Below are positions 63,170 to 64,000 of a DNA stretch of 64,000 bases, piece by piece; position 1 is the stretch's first letter; each line of letters begins with the position of its first letter. The notes beneath the pieces were generated by a model. It was not told the DNA's origin, did not search any database, and was given only the letters and a program-made list of their open reading frames with translations. The DNA is from VRUE01 sp963703335 (GTDB taxonomy: Bacteria; Actinomycetota; Thermoleophilia; Solirubrobacterales; 70-9). The position numbers and the translations under genes were made by a program. Where the stretch lies: the NCBI GenBank assembly GCA_963703335.1, contig OY969812.1:2418001-2482000 (forward strand). The letters run 5' to 3'.

Positions 63170-64000
63170 TCGAGCCCTCCATCTGCAGCTCGATCAGTCG
63201 GTTGAGCTCGACCGCGTACTCCATCGGCAGCTCTTTGGTGACTGGCTCGATGAAGCCGTTGACGATCATCTTCGAGGCCTCCTCCTCGTCGAGGCCGCGG
63301 CTCTGCAGGTAGAAGAGCTGCTCGTCGCCGATCTTGGAAACGGTCGCCTCGTGGCCGACGTTGGCGTCGTTCTCGTCGATGCGGATCGTCGGGTAGGTGT
63401 CCGAGCGAGAGTCCTCGTCGAGCAGCAGCGCGTCGCAGACGACCTTGGAACGCGACTCGGTCGCCCCGTCGGCGATTTCGAGCAGGCCGCGGTAGGTCGC
63501 CCGCCCGCCGTCCTTGGAGATCGACTTGGAGAAGATCGAAGACGAGGTGCGCGGCGCGGCGTGGATGATCTTGCCGCCGGCGTCCTGGTGCTGGCCATCG
63601 CCGGCGAAGGCGATCGAGAGGATCTCGCCATGGGCTTCGGGGCCGAGCAGGTAGATCGAGGGGTACTTCATCGTCAGCTTCGAGCCGAGGTTGCAGTCGA
63701 CCCACTCCATCGTCGCCTTCTCGTGCGCGACGGCGCGCTTGGTGACCAGGTTGAAGACGTTCTGCGACCAGTTCTGCACGGTCGTGTAGCGGACCCGTGA
63801 GCTCGGCTTGGCGCAGATCTCGACCACCGCGGAGTGCAGCGAGTCGCTGGAGTAGACCGGCGCCGTGCAGCCCTCGATGTAGTGGACGTCGGCGCCCTCC
63901 TCGCAGATGATCAGCGTGCGCTCGAACTGGCCCATGTTCTCGGTGTTGATGCGGAAGTAGGCCTGCAGCGGCATCTCGACCTTGACCCCGGCCGGCACGT
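63162..64000 (-). CDS. sufB: Fe-S cluster assembly protein SufB (partial)
   Basis: About 279 C-terminal residues; the gene begins beyond the right edge. VPAGVKVEMPLQAYFRINTENMGQFERTLI, the Cys in IEGCTAPVYSSDSLHSAVVEI and HAAPRTSSSIFSKSISKDGGR are typical of SufB. It receives sulfur and carries the nascent cluster. Upstream of sufD in one operon. Confidence 0.96.
   Translation of the reverse strand, partial: VPAGVKVEMPLQAYFRINTENMGQFERTLIICEEGADVHYIEGCTAPVYSSDSLHSAVVEICAKPSSRVRYTTVQNWSQNVFNLVTKRAVAHEKATMEWVDCNLGSKLTMKYPSIYLLGPEAHGEILSIAFAGDGQHQDAGGKIIHAAPRTSSSIFSKSISKDGGRATYRGLLEIADGATESRSKVVCDALLLDEDSRSDTYPTIRIDENDANVGHEATVSKIGDEQLFYLQSRGLDEEEASKMIVNGFIEPVTKELPMEYAVELNRLIELQMEGSIG

Overview
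The window is high-GC chromosomal DNA of an actinobacterium. Evidence: SUF cluster, AddAB, WS/DGAT acyltransferase, DUF2510 protein, PucR-type regulator, a GTTT-N14-GGGTAT alternative-sigma promoter, and many genes whose -10 box lies about 6-9 bases before the start codon (leaderless mRNAs). The gene content (NHL/RHS giants, 'DYTIK' cupin, small winged-helix genes) fits class Thermoleophilia (Solirubrobacterales) best. That taxonomic call is inference.

Left part (1-10 kb): end of an acyl-CoA dehydrogenase, a zinc CDF exporter, a secreted M23 peptidase and a membrane-anchored low-complexity protein. Then comes a tightly overlapping lysA-hom-thrC-thrB operon (lysine/threonine branch of the aspartate pathway), a secreted TolB-like propeller protein and a PucR-family regulator.

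10-20 kb: a 2289-residue secreted NHL-NHL-YD/RHS protein, followed by a second, decayed copy of the same unit. Both copies carry a cupin gene downstream. In unit 1 the RHS gene is intact and the cupin is a fragment; in unit 2 the RHS gene has lost about 5.1 kb and its frame, and the cupin is intact. gltB follows with its own promoter and terminator.

24.6-43.3 kb: mostly core genes. FHA/zinc-ribbon protein, SRPBCC protein, lipoprotein, penicillin-binding protein, CvpA-trypsin (MarP-like) protease, DUF3800 protein, HxlR regulator, xseAB facing addAB, an alpha/beta hydrolase, a RHH/MazF toxin-antitoxin pair, HAD hydrolase, GNAT acetyltransferase and a MIP18/SufT-type Fe-S factor gene.

43.2-53.4 kb: a candidate integrated genomic island of about 10.1 kb. 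A 50-bp copy of the last bases of the MIP18 gene recurs at the far end (48/50 identical, both differences synonymous), as expected when an element integrates into the 3' end of a gene. Repeated GTCCCCA boxes lie just inside both ends. The cargo is a broken HNH gene, small winged-helix genes, a 1880-residue DNRLRE-RHS protein and, 3 bases behind it, a membrane-anchored Cys-rich protein that is a candidate immunity partner. No integrase is visible.

53.4-64 kb: YVTN propeller protein, DUF2510 membrane protein, VapBC-type pair, FxsA, WS/DGAT and ispH from a shared 26-bp divergent promoter, a thioredoxin-like protein, a cupredoxin-like/polytopic membrane operon ending in a strong hairpin, a 43-residue membrane protein, and sufD-sufB running off the right edge. 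No rRNA, tRNA, CRISPR array or complete insertion sequence was seen.
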